A stretch of DNA of 64,000 nt from Lachnospiraceae bacterium. Lineage in GTDB: Bacteria; Bacillota; Clostridia; Lachnospirales; Lachnospiraceae. The notes below the pieces were generated by a model. The model saw nothing but the letters and a program-made list of their open reading frames with translations. It had not been told where the DNA came from and searched no databases. The DNA is taken from contig JAKSRW010000006.1 in the NCBI GenBank assembly GCA_024403355.1, positions 26,459 through 90,458 of the forward strand. Reading direction: 5' to 3'. This document shows positions 1-7,449 of the stretch, in pieces; positions within the stretch are counted from its first letter, which is position 1; each line of letters opens with the position of its first letter. The position numbers and the translations under genes were made by a program.

Positions 1-189
1 GAATATGAACTTGATATAACGACCACAAACATGTTTTTACAGTACTGTATGTTTGCTGAAATCATAAAGAGGAACTACCATGAGGAGCTGATAAAGCAGT
101 TCGTGGCTCTTGAAACCAAGGACGAAAAACAGCTGGAGCGTACTGTAAGAAATATAGAAGAAATGAAGAAAAAATATGCTGCTGGTTGA
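1..189 (+). CDS. 3' end of an unidentified protein gene (partial)
   Basis: An open frame enters from the left edge and stops at TGA 187-189, giving the last 62 residues of a protein. The tail is charged and helical, with a Lys/Glu-rich end resembling a coiled coil (ELIKQF, KQLERTVRNIEEMKKK). No motif identifies the family. It does not resemble the C-terminus of the Rpn proteins nearby. It is followed by a clear promoter at 240-268, so the next gene is transcribed separately. Function unknown. Confidence 0.6.
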   Translation, partial: EYELDITTTNMFLQYCMFAEIIKRNYHEELIKQFVALETKDEKQLERTVRNIEEMKKKYAAG

Positions 190-239
190 AAATCCTTAAA
201 TGAAGTGAAATCAATGGGGAGTTATTTCATGTATTCTTA

Positions 240-268
240 TTGACATTTTCTTCCAAAGGTACTATACT
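240..268 (+). promoter_or_regulatory. Sigma-A type promoter for the first Rpn gene
   Basis: TTGACA at 240-245, a 17-base spacer, and TATACT at 263-268: near-consensus. The predicted start lies just before or within the leader hairpin at 269-318. Confidence 0.75.
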
Positions 269-318
269 GTGTGACATAAACCAATGTGGCACGCAGACCG
301 TGCCGGTTTATTACACAC
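269..318 (+). promoter_or_regulatory. Long leader hairpin before the first Rpn gene
   Basis: Nested complementary arms: GTGTG pairs with CACAC, TAAACC with GGTTTA, and GGCACG with CGTGCC around a CAGAC loop. It lies between the promoter and the left inverted repeat at 321. It has no U-tract, so it is unlikely to be a terminator. It could stabilise or occlude the mRNA leader (inference). Confidence 0.55.
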
Positions 319-320
319 CG

Positions 321-1299
321 GATTCCTCTGTTTTAAGGGAGGAATGCTTTGGCAAGAAAAAGAAAAAAGCTGAAAGAACTTACCATTAAGGATAATTTTA
401 TGTTCGCTGCGGTTATGCTGGAAGGTGATAATGCGAAGCGGCTGCTGGAGCTTGCTTTGGGAATAGAGCTTGATCATGTGGATATTTCCTATGAGAAGAG
501 CATAGTCTATAACCCTGAATACAAGGGTGTGCGTCTTGATGTATTTGTAAAGGATGAGAAGGGTACACATTTTAATGTTGAGATGCAGGCAACTTCTCAG
601 CAGATTGAGAAGAGAGCGCGTTATTATCAGGGGCAGATAGACATGGAGCTACTTGTAAGCGGGGCGGAGTATGAAGCATTACCGGACAGCTACGTTCTGT
701 TTATCTGTGATTTTGACCCGCTCGGGATAGGCAGATACAAGTATACTGTAAGGCAGACGATTGAAGAAGACAGTGACTATGATTATTCGGATGGAAGGCA
801 TACTGTATTTTTAAGTACGGTAGGAACTAACGAAGAGGATGTGCCTAAGGCGCTGGTTAAATTTCTAAAATTTGTAGCTGCGGAACCGGAGTCATCTAAT
901 GACGACTTCGATGACGATTTTGTAAGACAGCTGCAGAATTCTGTGGAGAAAATCAAAAAAAGCAGAGATATGGAGGCCCGATATATGTTATTTGAGGAAA
1001 TGATGAAAAATGAATATAAGGCCGGCCGTGAGGATGGAATAATTGAGGGTAAGCGTGAGGGACAGCTCGAAGGCAGGCTCGAATCTATCATCAGTGTTTT
1101 GTCTGTGCGGTTTAACATATCTGCAGGTTTATCGGAGAAGCTCACGTCGGTAAATGACGGGGAGAAGCTGTCCCAACTGCTTACTTTGGCAGCGACAGCA
1201 GCATCGGCAGAGGACTTTGAGTCCGGACTGGATGCGGTTCTCACGAATCAGGTCGAATCGACAAAAATCAACTAATTTTAAAATTTAACAGGGGAATTC
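321..1299 (+). mobile_element. Rpn unit A with imperfect terminal inverted repeats
   Basis: The Rpn gene is closely bounded by GATTCCTCTGTTT (321-333) and AACAGGGGAATTC (1287-1299), imperfect inverses of each other. The same inverted pair, better preserved, bounds Rpn units B (41445-41820) and C (59437-60421). The unit is about 979 bp. No target-site duplication is evident. Calling it a mobile element is inference from the shared ends and repeated occurrence. Confidence 0.55.
349..1275 (+). CDS. Rpn family recombination-promoting nuclease / putative transposase (PD-(D/E)XK)
   Basis: A 308-residue protein starting at TTG 349 behind a strong AAGGGAGGAA site. The N-terminal two thirds carry the PD-(D/E)XK_2 nuclease fold. 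D64 sits in the RLDVFVKD strand, and E78/Q80 form the NVEMQ motif typical of this family. It opens with the signature KELTIKDNFMFAAVMLE. The C-terminal part, after a Gly/Glu/Arg-rich hinge (EDGIIEGKREGQLEG), is a short helical domain that varies between copies. In E. coli, Rpn proteins are DNases that promote RecA-independent recombination, and an internally started C-terminal product (RpnS) can inhibit the full protein. A paralogue at 59474-60364 is full length and one at 41475-41787 is deleted. Confidence 0.88.
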   Translation: MARKRKKLKELTIKDNFMFAAVMLEGDNAKRLLELALGIELDHVDISYEKSIVYNPEYKGVRLDVFVKDEKGTHFNVEMQATSQQIEKRARYYQGQIDMELLVSGAEYEALPDSYVLFICDFDPLGIGRYKYTVRQTIEEDSDYDYSDGRHTVFLSTVGTNEEDVPKALVKFLKFVAAEPESSNDDFDDDFVRQLQNSVEKIKKSRDMEARYMLFEEMMKNEYKAGREDGIIEGKREGQLEGRLESIISVLSVRFNISAGLSEKLTSVNDGEKLSQLLTLAATAASAEDFESGLDAVLTNQVESTKIN

Positions 1300-1305
1300 A
1301 GGAAG

Positions 1306-1335
1306 GCGATCTGATATCTGTGTCAGGTCGCTTTT
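1306..1335 (+). terminator. Intrinsic terminator after Rpn unit A
   Basis: GCGATCTG (1306-1313) pairs with CAGGTCGC (1324-1331), followed by TTTTA. A similar hairpin with related sequence follows the right repeat of unit B at 41824-41853. Confidence 0.7.
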
Positions 1336-1384
1336 ACGTTTGCTAATACGTACAATAGCATTTATTTGACTTCCTACAAAACAT

Positions 1385-1414
1385 TTGTACAAAGCCCGGC
1401 TTTTATGATATAAT
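1385..1414 (+). promoter_or_regulatory. Promoter for the kinase-yaaR-holB group
   Basis: TTGTAC (1385-1390), an 18-base spacer and TATAAT (1409-1414), about 40 bases before the GTG start at 1456. Confidence 0.65.
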
Positions 1415-1455
1415 AAATCTGTATATCTTAAATTTGAAAAGGAGCCGAAATTATT

Positions 1456-1968
1456 GTGAAGCTTACTATTGTAATAAACGGTGCAGGTGGAGTCGGAAAG
1501 GATACGATGTGTGAATTTGCCGCAGAGGAATACGCAGTAACGAATGTGTCATCGATTGACCCGGTGAAGCAGGCGGCGAGAATTCTGGGATGGGATGCGC
1601 AGAAGGACTTGAAATCCAGAAAATTCCTGGCGGATATGAAGCAGCTTTGTGTGGAGTATAACGACTGGCCTACGAAGTATCTTGTGGCGAAGCATGAAGA
1701 GTTCCTTGGCGGAAGCGATGAAATAATGTTTGTTCACATCCGTGAAGGTAAGGAGATTGCCCATTTTGTGGAAAGTGTGGGCGGGGATGCAATCACCCTT
1801 CTTGTCAGAAGAAGCTCAAACGATGTCGTTTACGGTAACAGCTCGGACGATGACGTGGAGAATTACAATTACGATTATATTTACAATAATGACAGACCTC
1901 TTGATGAGGCCAAGGCGGACTTTATTGGATTCTTAAGTCAGATACTTCAGGAAAGAAGCGGAAAATAA
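1456..1968 (+). CDS. P-loop deoxynucleotide/nucleotide kinase-like protein
   Basis: A 170-residue protein starting at GTG 1456, with AAAGGAG about 9 bases upstream. A Walker A loop, GAGGVGKDT, lies near residues 9-17, followed by helices as in deoxynucleoside-monophosphate kinase or dephospho-CoA-kinase-like folds. DEIMFVHIREGKEI resembles the Walker B/arginine region of small NMP kinases. No definite substrate can be assigned. The acidic stretch near the C-terminus (SSDDDVENYNYDY, NNDRPLDE) is typical of the lid/nucleoside-kinase group of phage T4 dNMP kinase type. It is the first gene of the cluster leading into yaaR and holB, which suggests a nucleotide-metabolism role (inference). Confidence 0.6.
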   Translation: MKLTIVINGAGGVGKDTMCEFAAEEYAVTNVSSIDPVKQAARILGWDAQKDLKSRKFLADMKQLCVEYNDWPTKYLVAKHEEFLGGSDEIMFVHIREGKEIAHFVESVGGDAITLLVRRSSNDVVYGNSSDDDVENYNYDYIYNNDRPLDEAKADFIGFLSQILQERSGK

Positions 1969-2070
1969 GACTGTATTTTTTGACGTTAATGACCGATATA
2001 AATAGAGAAGAGCAGAGCTTACAGGCAGAGCGGCTGTGAGTTTTGATAAGGAAAAGGAGGGCAGGCTGTA

Positions 2071-2511
2071 ATGGATATAAAAATCAATCAGGCTCAGCCT
2101 GTTCAGCAGACAGAGCAGGTACGAAATGCTGCGCCGGCAGACGGAAGCTTTAAGTTTACTCTCATTTCGAGTATAGGCGAGGAGGCTCTGGCGGAGCGCC
2201 TGAACGGACTGTTAGAGGAGATTACCGGTCAGGGTGAAAAGATAAAAAAGCGCCGGGACATCACGGATATGCGCAAATACAGGACTCTGATTAAAGATTT
2301 TATGAATGAAATAGTTAATCGTTCACATAAGTTTTCGCGTGAGAATTTCCTGGACAGACGCGGCAGACACAGGGTTTACGGAATGATAAGGCTGGTGGAT
2401 GAGAAGCTGGATATGCTTGCGGAGGAGCTTCTGAAGGATGAGCAGGATTCGCTGCTTATTTTAGGGAATATTGATGAAATCAGGGGGCTTCTGCTGGATA
2501 TACTGACATAG
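2071..2511 (+). CDS. yaaR: YaaR family protein (DUF327)
   Basis: A 146-residue helical protein behind a strong AAAAGGAGGG site. It matches the YaaR/DUF327 pattern: a variable N-terminus ([11 protein letters not shown]) followed by conserved helices containing [20 protein letters not shown], the [17 protein letters not shown] segment, and a leucine-rich end. In many Firmicutes yaaR sits directly before holB, as it does here (49-base gap). The biochemical role is not established. The gene order supports the assignment. Confidence 0.8.
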   Translation: MDIKINQAQPVQQTEQVRNAAPADGSFKFTLISSIGEEALAERLNGLLEEITGQGEKIKKRRDITDMRKYRTLIKDFMNEIVNRSHKFSRENFLDRRGRHRVYGMIRLVDEKLDMLAEELLKDEQDSLLILGNIDEIRGLLLDILT

Positions 2512-2559
2512 TTTTTTTAGGCGGATATTCCGGTATCTGCCTCGGAGGTAGGGTAATAA

Positions 2560-3543
2560 GTGAAAAATTTTAACGATATTTTGGGGCATGACAATATTAA
2601 GGAGCATCTTCAGACAGCGATAAATATGGGGAAGCTGTCGCATGCCTATATTTTCAGCGGCGAGGAGGGCTCGGGCAAGAAGACCGTAGCAGAGATATTT
2701 GCCGCCGCGCTTATGTGTTCGGGGGAGGAGAAGCCCTGCGGAATGTGCATGTCATGCATGCAGGCAGAGTCTCACAATCACCCGGATATAGTATATGTTA
2801 CACATGAAAAATCGCGAATCGGTGTTGATGAGATTCGTGTTCAGCTGATTAATGATATTGTAATCAAGCCCTTCAGCAGCCCTCACAAGGTTTATATTAT
2901 TGATGAGGCGGAAAGAATGACCGAGCAGGCACAGAATGCCCTGCTGAAGACACTGGAGGAGCCGCCGGAATATGCGGTTATTATACTTCTGACCACAAAT
3001 ACGGGCTCATTTTTGCAGACAATACTTTCACGCTGCGTAACAATTCAGTTTAAGCCTCTTGATAACAAGCTGATAGTGGATTATCTGATGAAGAATCAGC
3101 AGCTTCCGGATTATTATGCGAAGGTCTGTGCGTCCTTCTCGGCAGGAAGTCTGGGAAAGGCCATTAAATATGCCGGCAATCCCGAATTTGAAAAGGTTAA
3201 GCAGGATGTGCTCGGAATCGTCAAAAATATTGATGAGGCACCCTTTGATGAGCTTGTGAGTGCTACAGCGGTCCTTTCGGAGAATAAGGCGATGATGGAT
3301 GATTATATCGACCTTATGCACCTCTGGTTCAGGGATATTCTTATGTTTAAGGCTACGCAGGATGCCAACCGCATCATTTTTATTGACGAGCTGATGCAGA
3401 TAAAGCAGATGGCGAGCCGTTACAGCTTCGAGGGACTTGGTAAAATAGCGGATGCCTTTTATAAGGTTCGTGACCGTCTGAAGGCAAACGTAAACTTTGA
3501 AACCGCGATAGAGATGCTTTTCCTCAGTATGAGAGAGCATTGA
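2560..3543 (+). CDS. holB: DNA polymerase III delta' subunit
   Basis: A 327-residue clamp-loader subunit starting at GTG 2560 behind TCGGAGGTAGG. It has an AAA+ domain with Walker A-like SGEEGSGKKT (about residues 28-37), the four-cysteine zinc module around ALMCSGEEKPCGMCMSCM, and DEAERMTEQAQNALLKTLEEPP, the conserved sensor/Walker B region of DnaX/HolB proteins. The SRC motif (ILSRCVTIQF) follows. Delta' helps load the beta clamp at the replication fork. It has a normal length and lies downstream of yaaR and upstream of ricT, the usual Firmicutes arrangement. Confidence 0.95.
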   Translation: MKNFNDILGHDNIKEHLQTAINMGKLSHAYIFSGEEGSGKKTVAEIFAAALMCSGEEKPCGMCMSCMQAESHNHPDIVYVTHEKSRIGVDEIRVQLINDIVIKPFSSPHKVYIIDEAERMTEQAQNALLKTLEEPPEYAVIILLTTNTGSFLQTILSRCVTIQFKPLDNKLIVDYLMKNQQLPDYYAKVCASFSAGSLGKAIKYAGNPEFEKVKQDVLGIVKNIDEAPFDELVSATAVLSENKAMMDDYIDLMHLWFRDILMFKATQDANRIIFIDELMQIKQMASRYSFEGLGKIADAFYKVRDRLKANVNFETAIEMLFLSMREH

Positions 3544-3549
3544 AAGAGG

Positions 3550-3578
3550 TTGACGAAGCAGGAGAGGTTTTATATAAT
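3550..3578 (+). promoter_or_regulatory. Promoter for ricT
   Basis: TTGACG (3550-3555), 17 bases, TATAAT (3573-3578). It starts right after the holB stop, so ricT can be transcribed independently of the upstream genes. Confidence 0.75.
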
Positions 3579-3661
3579 AATACGGGCCTGTGGTTAGCCG
3601 TTTTGACAGAAAAGCGGGGCTGCAGAGCGTTTTTAAGGTTTTAGAATAGGTGGACTGATAA

Positions 3662-4579
3662 ATGATTAAGGTAATAGGTGTTAGATTCAGAAGAGTTGGC
3701 AAAATTTATTATTTTGACCCCCTTGATTTAGATATAGAGCAGGGTGATGCGGTAATTGTTGAAACTGCACGAGGTGTGGAGTTTGGACGCGTTGTTCTCG
3801 GAGTGCGCGAGGTGAATGAGAACTGTATTGTTCAGCCCCTGAAGCCGGTTATCAGAAAGGCAACTGCCGAGGATATCGAGGTTGATGCCAATAACCGTGT
3901 CAAGGAGAAGGAGGCCTTTAAGGTCTGTCTCGAGAAGATTTCAAAGCGCGGCCTTGAGATGAAGCTCATTGAATGTGAGTATACTTTTGACAATAATAAG
4001 GTGCTTTTCTATTTCACAGCGGACGGAAGAATTGATTTCCGTGAGCTGGTAAAGGACCTTGCGGCAGTGTTCAGAACACGTATCGAGCTGCGTCAGATAG
4101 GTGTAAGAGATGAGACCAAGACTCTCGGAGGACTCGGAATCTGCGGCAGACCTCTCTGCTGTGCGACCTATCTTTCGGATTTTTGCCCTGTGTCAATCAA
4201 AATGGCAAAGGAGCAGAATCTCTCGCTTAATCCGACCAAGATTTCCGGTACCTGCGGACGTCTGATGTGCTGCCTGAATAATGAAGAGGTAGCTTATGAG
4301 GACCTTAACAGTCACCTTCCCAATGTAGGTGACCGTGTTAGTACAAAGGACGGCCTCCAGGGCGAGGTACACAGTGTAAACGTGCTCAAGCAGATGGTTA
4401 AGGTGTTATTTACCAGCGAGGACGGCAGCAAGGAAGCTAAGGATTACAAGGCTGAGGAGCTTTCCTTCAAGCCCAGAAAGCATCGCGAGAAGCAGGCTGC
4501 CACAGCGGATGAGCTTAGGGAAATCCGTGAGCTTGAGGCACTTGAGCGTAAGGATTCTTCAAAAAATCATCTGGACTGA
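3662..4579 (+). CDS. ricT: RicT/YaaT, PSP1-domain regulator of RNA maturation
   Basis: A 305-residue PSP1-domain protein. The N-terminus (VIGVRFRRVGKIYYFDP) and the cysteine-rich core (GICGRPLCC, DFCPVS, GTCGRLMCCLNNE) are diagnostic of YaaT/RicT. In Bacillus subtilis RicT forms an iron-sulfur-containing complex with RicA and RicF that stimulates RNase Y-dependent mRNA processing; the cysteines seen here are the cluster ligands in that family. A basic Lys/Glu-rich tail follows. It has its own promoter at 3550-3578. Its place between holB and yabB matches other Firmicutes, apart from the secreted-protein gene and the repeat that now separate it from yabB. Confidence 0.93.
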   Translation: MIKVIGVRFRRVGKIYYFDPLDLDIEQGDAVIVETARGVEFGRVVLGVREVNENCIVQPLKPVIRKATAEDIEVDANNRVKEKEAFKVCLEKISKRGLEMKLIECEYTFDNNKVLFYFTADGRIDFRELVKDLAAVFRTRIELRQIGVRDETKTLGGLGICGRPLCCATYLSDFCPVSIKMAKEQNLSLNPTKISGTCGRLMCCLNNEEVAYEDLNSHLPNVGDRVSTKDGLQGEVHSVNVLKQMVKVLFTSEDGSKEAKDYKAEELSFKPRKHREKQAATADELREIRELEALERKDSSKNHLD

Positions 4580-4619
4580 TGCTTTTTCGGTAATCTGCCG
4601 ACAGAAATAAATAATATAA

Positions 4620-4665
4620 GGGGCTGATCAATCTTCTGTGTGTGATTTTGATCAGCCCCGTTTTT
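4620..4665. terminator. Bidirectional terminator between ricT and the secreted-protein gene
   Basis: GGGGCTGATCAA (4620-4631) and TTGATCAGCCCC (4648-4659) form a perfect 12-bp stem followed by GTTTTT. It serves the convergent genes on both sides. Confidence 0.88.
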
Positions 4666-4687
4666 ATCGTATATTCTTTTTTATGGC

Positions 4688-5485
4688 TTATGGTCTTTTA
4701 ACTCGTACCTGGTAATCACCGGTATAGCTTCCTTTAATCTTGATATAGAGCTTTTCGCCCTCCTGAAGGGTTACTCTGAGAACATCCTCCCAGTTATATC
4801 CGTTTGCGACCTTTTTTGTAACAGGATCTTTTCCGTCAACATATACTGTTATGGGAAGATTCTTTGTTTTTGAAGAGGTGTTTGCATTGTGAAGGGCAAC
4901 AATATATGTAGAGTAAACAGGCGCGGTAAATACATACCAGTCTACATCCTTTTTCTTCGTTGATGCATTATATACGATATGGTTCTTAATTACGTTAGCC
5001 TTTTTCTTTGTGCCGTTATCCTCTTTTTCCTTATTGGGCTCCTCTGTATAGAAAGCACGTAAGGAGAAGGACGTCTTTATGTCCTTGTCGTCATCGAAGA
5101 CGCTGATTGTTACCTTCTGTCCCTTTTTAAATTTGTAGGTGGGCGACGTAAATGACTCATAACCTGACTTTGAGTAGCTTACACGCTCCTTTGTGAGCTT
5201 GCTTTTGCCCTCACATTCCATATCCGTATAAATGTAATAGCTTTCTGACCAGCGCATTTTACCGTCTAAAAGATACCAGCCGGCGTGCAGATATACCTGA
5301 TAATAAAAATATCCTGTTTCAGGCATTGTGAATGTAAATTTCTGCTTTTCTGCCCCGTGTGTACTACCGTTATTAAGCTTTCCGTTTGAAAGCTCTACGG
5401 CTGCGCTGGCGGGCTGAACTTTAGCCGTGAAGCAGAAGCATAATGCAAGCAATGAAATAATGGTTAATAGAAATTTCTTTTTCAT
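4688..5485 (-). CDS. Secreted protein with a PPC-like beta-sandwich
   Basis: A 265-residue exported protein. Residues 1-29 form a classical signal peptide with a cut after ASA (FTAKVQPASAA). The rest is beta-rich and lysine/tyrosine-rich. The C-terminal half (about 155-262) resembles a bacterial pre-peptidase C-terminal (PPC) domain: KKKDVDWYVFTAP, then beta strands and GEKLYIKIKGSYTGDYQVRV. The N-terminal half may be a second, more diverged copy (KFTFTMPETGYFYYQVYLHAG). No peptidase domain is present, so this is probably a surface or carbohydrate-associated accessory protein (inference). A near-consensus promoter lies at 5525-5553, and the ribosome site is AGAAAGGAAG. Confidence 0.65.
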   Translation of the reverse strand: MKKKFLLTIISLLALCFCFTAKVQPASAAVELSNGKLNNGSTHGAEKQKFTFTMPETGYFYYQVYLHAGWYLLDGKMRWSESYYIYTDMECEGKSKLTKERVSYSKSGYESFTSPTYKFKKGQKVTISVFDDDKDIKTSFSLRAFYTEEPNKEKEDNGTKKKANVIKNHIVYNASTKKKDVDWYVFTAPVYSTYIVALHNANTSSKTKNLPITVYVDGKDPVTKKVANGYNWEDVLRVTLQEGEKLYIKIKGSYTGDYQVRVKRP

Positions 5486-5524
5486 AAGGATTGTCTTCCT
5501 TTCTGTGCTATTATCTGAATACTA

Positions 5525-5553
5525 ATAGTATAGCAGATTTTGCCTTATGTCAA
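5525..5553 (-). promoter_or_regulatory. Promoter for the secreted PPC-like protein
   Basis: Read on the minus strand: TTGACA (complement of 5548-5553), 17 bases, TACTAT (complement of 5525-5530), with an alternative TATACT at 15-base spacing. Confidence 0.65.
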
Positions 5554-5568
5554 TGCGGATATGGTTAA

Positions 5569-5710
5569 GTCAAACTCGTGACCGCTTCGCTTGTCACTCG
5601 TTATAAAATCGCTGCTACCGCAGCTTACGAGGTACGGGGCTTGAACCCCGCACCTCGCGAAAGCTTCACCCACCGCCTAAAGGCAGTGGGTTATCTTTCT
5701 ATTTTATATA
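5569..5710 (-). repeat. 142-bp three-hairpin repeat, copy 1 (reverse orientation)
   Basis: Identical over all 142 bases, in reverse complement, to 41302-41443 and 59249-59390. In element orientation it holds three hairpins: ACCCACTGCC/GGCGGTGGGT with a TTTA loop, a 12-bp stem closed by a TTCAAG loop, and GTGAC/GTCAC around AAGCGAAGCG. The ends are TATATAAAATAG and CACGAGTTTGAC. It lies in the gap between the secreted-protein gene and yabB. Confidence 0.92.
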
Positions 5711-5842
5711 TGACGGCTGCGGCTTTCCCATTGTGCAAATACGGCAACTGCTGTATAATAATTGAAATAGGAATATGAAAAATACAGTTTTCACGCTATC
5801 ATTTTGAAGAAATCAGGGAAATTGCAGGAAAGGCAGAGGATA

Positions 5843-6601
5843 ATGGGCATGACGGAAAATGAAAGACAGGCGCTTGTATATGAGGGCGAAAGAGTCGATG
5901 ACCTAGAGCGCAATAACTTAAAAATAATACAGGATCCTTCAAGGTTCTGCTTTGGCATGGATGCGGTGCTTCTGTCGGGCTTTGCCTCTGTAAAGGAGGG
6001 CGAGCAGGCTATTGACCTCGGGACAGGCAACGGAATCATACCGATTCTGCTCTATGCAAAGACTAAAGGTGAGCACTTTGCGGGTCTTGAAATTCAGCCG
6101 GAAAATGTGGATATTGCGTCAAGAAGCGTAAAATATAACGGATTAGAGGATAAAATAGATATAATCGAGGGTGATATAAAAACTGTTTCACAGCAGCTCG
6201 GAAGGGCGAAATATGATGTTGTGACCTGCAATCCGCCCTATATGATAGGACAGCACGGGATAGCAAATCCCGAATCGGCAAAGGCAATCGCCAGACATGA
6301 ACTGCTGTGTACCTTTGAGGACGTGGCTCGTGAGGCAGCAGCTCTTTTAAAGCCTCAGGGACGCTTTTACCTGGTACACCGCCCTTTCAGACTGGCGGAG
6401 CTTATCGTGACACTTACAAAATATAAGCTGGAGCCCAAACGCATGCGTCTGGTGCATCCCTTTATCGATAAGGAGCCGAATATGGTGCTTTTAGAGGCGG
6501 TACGCGGCGGAAAATCCCGCATGCTGGTTGAACCGCCACTGATAGTATACAAGGAGCAGGGCGTGTACACAGAGGAGATTTATACTGTATATGGCTATTA
6601 A
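5843..6601 (+). CDS. yabB: tRNA1(Val) (adenine37-N6)-methyltransferase family protein (YabB/TrmN6)
   Basis: About 252 residues from ATG 5843; ATG 5849 is equally possible, and an upstream TTG at 5804 has no good ribosome site. Class I SAM-dependent methyltransferase: AIDLGTGNGIIPILL (SAM-binding motif I), GLEIQPENVDIA (motif II) and the adenine-N6 catalytic motif NPPY in VVTCNPPYMI. The opening LERNNLKIIQDPSRFCFGMDAVLL is typical of YabB. It modifies a nucleoside in tRNA (family knowledge). In other Firmicutes it is followed by rsmI; here rsmI is at 43382, about 37 kb away. It overlaps the next gene by 11 bases. Confidence 0.88.
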   Translation: MGMTENERQALVYEGERVDDLERNNLKIIQDPSRFCFGMDAVLLSGFASVKEGEQAIDLGTGNGIIPILLYAKTKGEHFAGLEIQPENVDIASRSVKYNGLEDKIDIIEGDIKTVSQQLGRAKYDVVTCNPPYMIGQHGIANPESAKAIARHELLCTFEDVAREAAALLKPQGRFYLVHRPFRLAELIVTLTKYKLEPKRMRLVHPFIDKEPNMVLLEAVRGGKSRMLVEPPLIVYKEQGVYTEEIYTVYGY

Positions 6602-7415
6602 AAAATCAGAAAATGCATACAGCCGGACGGCCGGGAAAAGGCTCGGCAGCATAATCTGTTTGTGTGCGGAGGTCATAAGTTATTTATTGGGAATTGCCTG
6701 TATTTATTACAGCTATGTGATTTATATGGTGCATTCGGGAACAAACTTTTTCATGATTTGGGATGCTCTCGGACTTGCTTTCATAGCACTGGGTCTCGGA
6801 ATACGGTTCGGTATTATAAAACGGCTTATAAAATGGGCACCGGTCTGGCTGAGGGCTGTGGCTTCGATAGTAATTGCGGCGGGACTTATACTGCTTATAA
6901 CGGCCGTTTGCTGCATAAAGAGCCGATACAGTGAAGAGACTGAACAGGGACTTGATTATATCATTCTGCTGGGCGCTCAGGTATATGATAACGGGCCGAG
7001 TGTGGTGCTTCAGTTCAGACTTGAGGCGGCCATGGAGTATTTGAATGCGAATCCGGACACGATATGTATTGTTTCGGGCGGCAAGGGCAGCAACGAAAGC
7101 CGCAGTGAAGCAGCGGTTATGAAAGAATGGCTGGTAAAAAACGGGATTGCCAAAGAGCGGGTTATTATGGAGGATAAAGCCACAAGTACCCGGGAAAACC
7201 TGATTTTCAGCAGGGAATTCATTCCCGAAGGCAGTTCCGTCGGACTCGTTACGAATAATTTTCATCTCTACAGAAGCCTTTTGCTGGCAGAGAAAATCGG
7301 CTACAAAAATATGGCTTCAATAGCTGCGGGCTCCATTAAAAAATATGAGCCCAACAATCTGTTAAGAGAGACAGCCGCAGTAATTGCGGAATGGACGCTC
7401 CGGTCTAATCCATGA
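6591..7415 (+). CDS. YdcF/SanA-like DUF218 membrane protein
   Basis: A 274-residue protein. Three hydrophobic helices occupy about residues 18-110 (GSIICLCAEVISYLLGIACIYYSY; FFMIWDALGLAFIALGLGI; WLRAVASIVIAAGLILLITAVC). A DUF218 domain follows, with YIILLGAQVYDNGPSVVLQFRLEAA, IVSGGKGSNESRSEAAVMKEWL, and the STRENLIFSREF segment. DUF218 proteins act at the envelope (SanA, YdcF); the exact reaction is unknown. A paralogue with the same layout is at 32102-32893. The gene overlaps yabB, and its last codons and stop lie inside the 42-bp leader repeat at 7405-7446. Confidence 0.82.
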   Translation: MAIKKSENAYSRTAGKRLGSIICLCAEVISYLLGIACIYYSYVIYMVHSGTNFFMIWDALGLAFIALGLGIRFGIIKRLIKWAPVWLRAVASIVIAAGLILLITAVCCIKSRYSEETEQGLDYIILLGAQVYDNGPSVVLQFRLEAAMEYLNANPDTICIVSGGKGSNESRSEAAVMKEWLVKNGIAKERVIMEDKATSTRENLIFSREFIPEGSSVGLVTNNFHLYRSLLLAEKIGYKNMASIAAGSIKKYEPNNLLRETAAVIAEWTLRSNP

Positions 7416-7446
7416 GCAGCTCATTGCATTTGTTGCATTAGGAGGA
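7405..7446 (+). repeat. 42-bp leader repeat carrying a ribosome binding site, copy 1
   Basis: Matches 43337-43378 at 37 of 42 positions. It runs from the end of ydcF through TTGCATTAGGAGGA, so it supplies AGGAGG three bases before the ATG at 7450. The core CATTGCATTTGTTGCATT contains two TTGCATT direct repeats. Confidence 0.8.
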
Positions 7447-7449
7447 TTG

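Noticed and set aside
1..189. Partial gene at the left edge as another Rpn copy
   Set aside because: Its sequence shares no motif with the C-terminal parts of the three Rpn units, and no inverted repeat follows the stop codon.
783..1244. Long reverse-strand frames inside Rpn and other genes (for example 783-1244, 57122-58012)
   Set aside because: They lie wholly within well-supported genes on the opposite strand, lack ribosome sites and show biased composition typical of shadow frames.
5578..5778. Open frame encoding about 45 residues conserved in all full copies of the 142-bp repeat (reverse of the element)
   Set aside because: The copies are identical at every base, so conservation of the frame is not evidence of coding. 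The hairpins and covariation explain the sequence, and there is no ribosome site.
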